In this document: one piece after another, positions 62,311 through 62,367 of the stretch | Layout of the letters: every line of letters begins with the position of its first letter | Position numbering within the stretch: position 1 is the first letter of the stretch | Notes under the pieces: generated by a model | What the model was told of the DNA's origin: nothing | Database searches by the model: none | Seen by the model: only the letters and a program-made list of their open reading frames with translations | Made by a program: the position numbers and the translations under genes | DNA from: an uncultured Azospirillum sp. | Lineage (GTDB): Bacteria; Pseudomonadota; Alphaproteobacteria; Azospirillales; Azospirillaceae | DNA: 62,367 nt | Reading direction: 5' to 3' | Assembly (NCBI RefSeq): GCF_946480385.1 | Contig: NZ_CAMLJP010000023.1 | Location: 1 to 62,367 of the forward strand

Positions 62311-62367
62311 GCGTGATCCGGTGTGTCGGCAGGGGAGGGGAGTGCGCGCAAAGAAAATGCCCTCCCC

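Overview
This 62.4 kb, high-GC window reads as ordinary chromosome of an alphaproteobacterium, most likely Rhodospirillales close to Azospirillum. The evidence is the full nuoA-N set followed by birA, coaX and RNase J, a short-form ProS, ATP12, DUF29 and DUF3309 proteins, and a large HAMP chemoreceptor. There is no prophage, CRISPR array, complete insertion sequence or rRNA operon. The one tRNA is tRNA-Asp(GTC).

Layout. 1-400: the tail of an unidentified gene, a UUCG-loop terminator, two perfect or near-perfect palindromes and a 127-bp MITE-like element bounded by CTAG, whose right end carries the stop codon of a FrnE/DsbA-like gene. 1.2-2.9 kb: small hypothetical genes, including a lipoprotein and an exported four-cysteine protein. 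3.1 kb: tRNA-Asp with its own promoter and terminator. 3.5-18.1 kb: the 14-subunit complex I operon, running on through birA, coaX, rnj, methylmalonyl-CoA epimerase and a DUF1467 protein to 22.2 kb. Stops and starts overlap repeatedly, so much of it is translationally coupled.

22.2-24.6 kb looks like an accessory block set before proS: a Tag-type glycosylase, a candidate small RNA with two CCUCCCU motifs, and two unrecognised overlapping genes. 24.8-28.2 kb: proS, then the lipoprotein-releasing permease and lolD. 28.3-34.4 kb: a dienelactone hydrolase, an isochorismatase-fold enzyme with Ser where Cys is expected, then crcB-rluC-HAD phosphatase-ATP12 in a tight run, a PRC-barrel protein and YgfZ. 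34.6-39.5 kb: a complete BMP/nucleoside-type ABC importer. 40-42 kb: psd-pssA, which make phosphatidylethanolamine.

43-54 kb: a CYTH protein, a large chemoreceptor, a frameshifted Eis-like acetyltransferase, the overlapping queuosine run queA-tgt-queF-queG, and an ABC1/UbiB-like kinase. 53.1-53.7 kb: a four-hairpin RNA candidate ending in a strong terminator upstream of an orphan branched-chain-type binding protein. 55-62.3 kb: Ppx/GppA, rlmE, guaB, an unknown gene, an oversized LigA with a tandemly duplicated HhH region, and a bacteriohemerythrin.

I found no clearly new multi-gene system. The items most worth following are the two RNA candidates (about 22.9 and 53.4 kb), the His-rich loop in NuoL, the LigA duplication, the repeat mosaic at the left end and the frameshifted Eis-like gene. 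All functional calls come from reading motifs by eye; no database search was possible.
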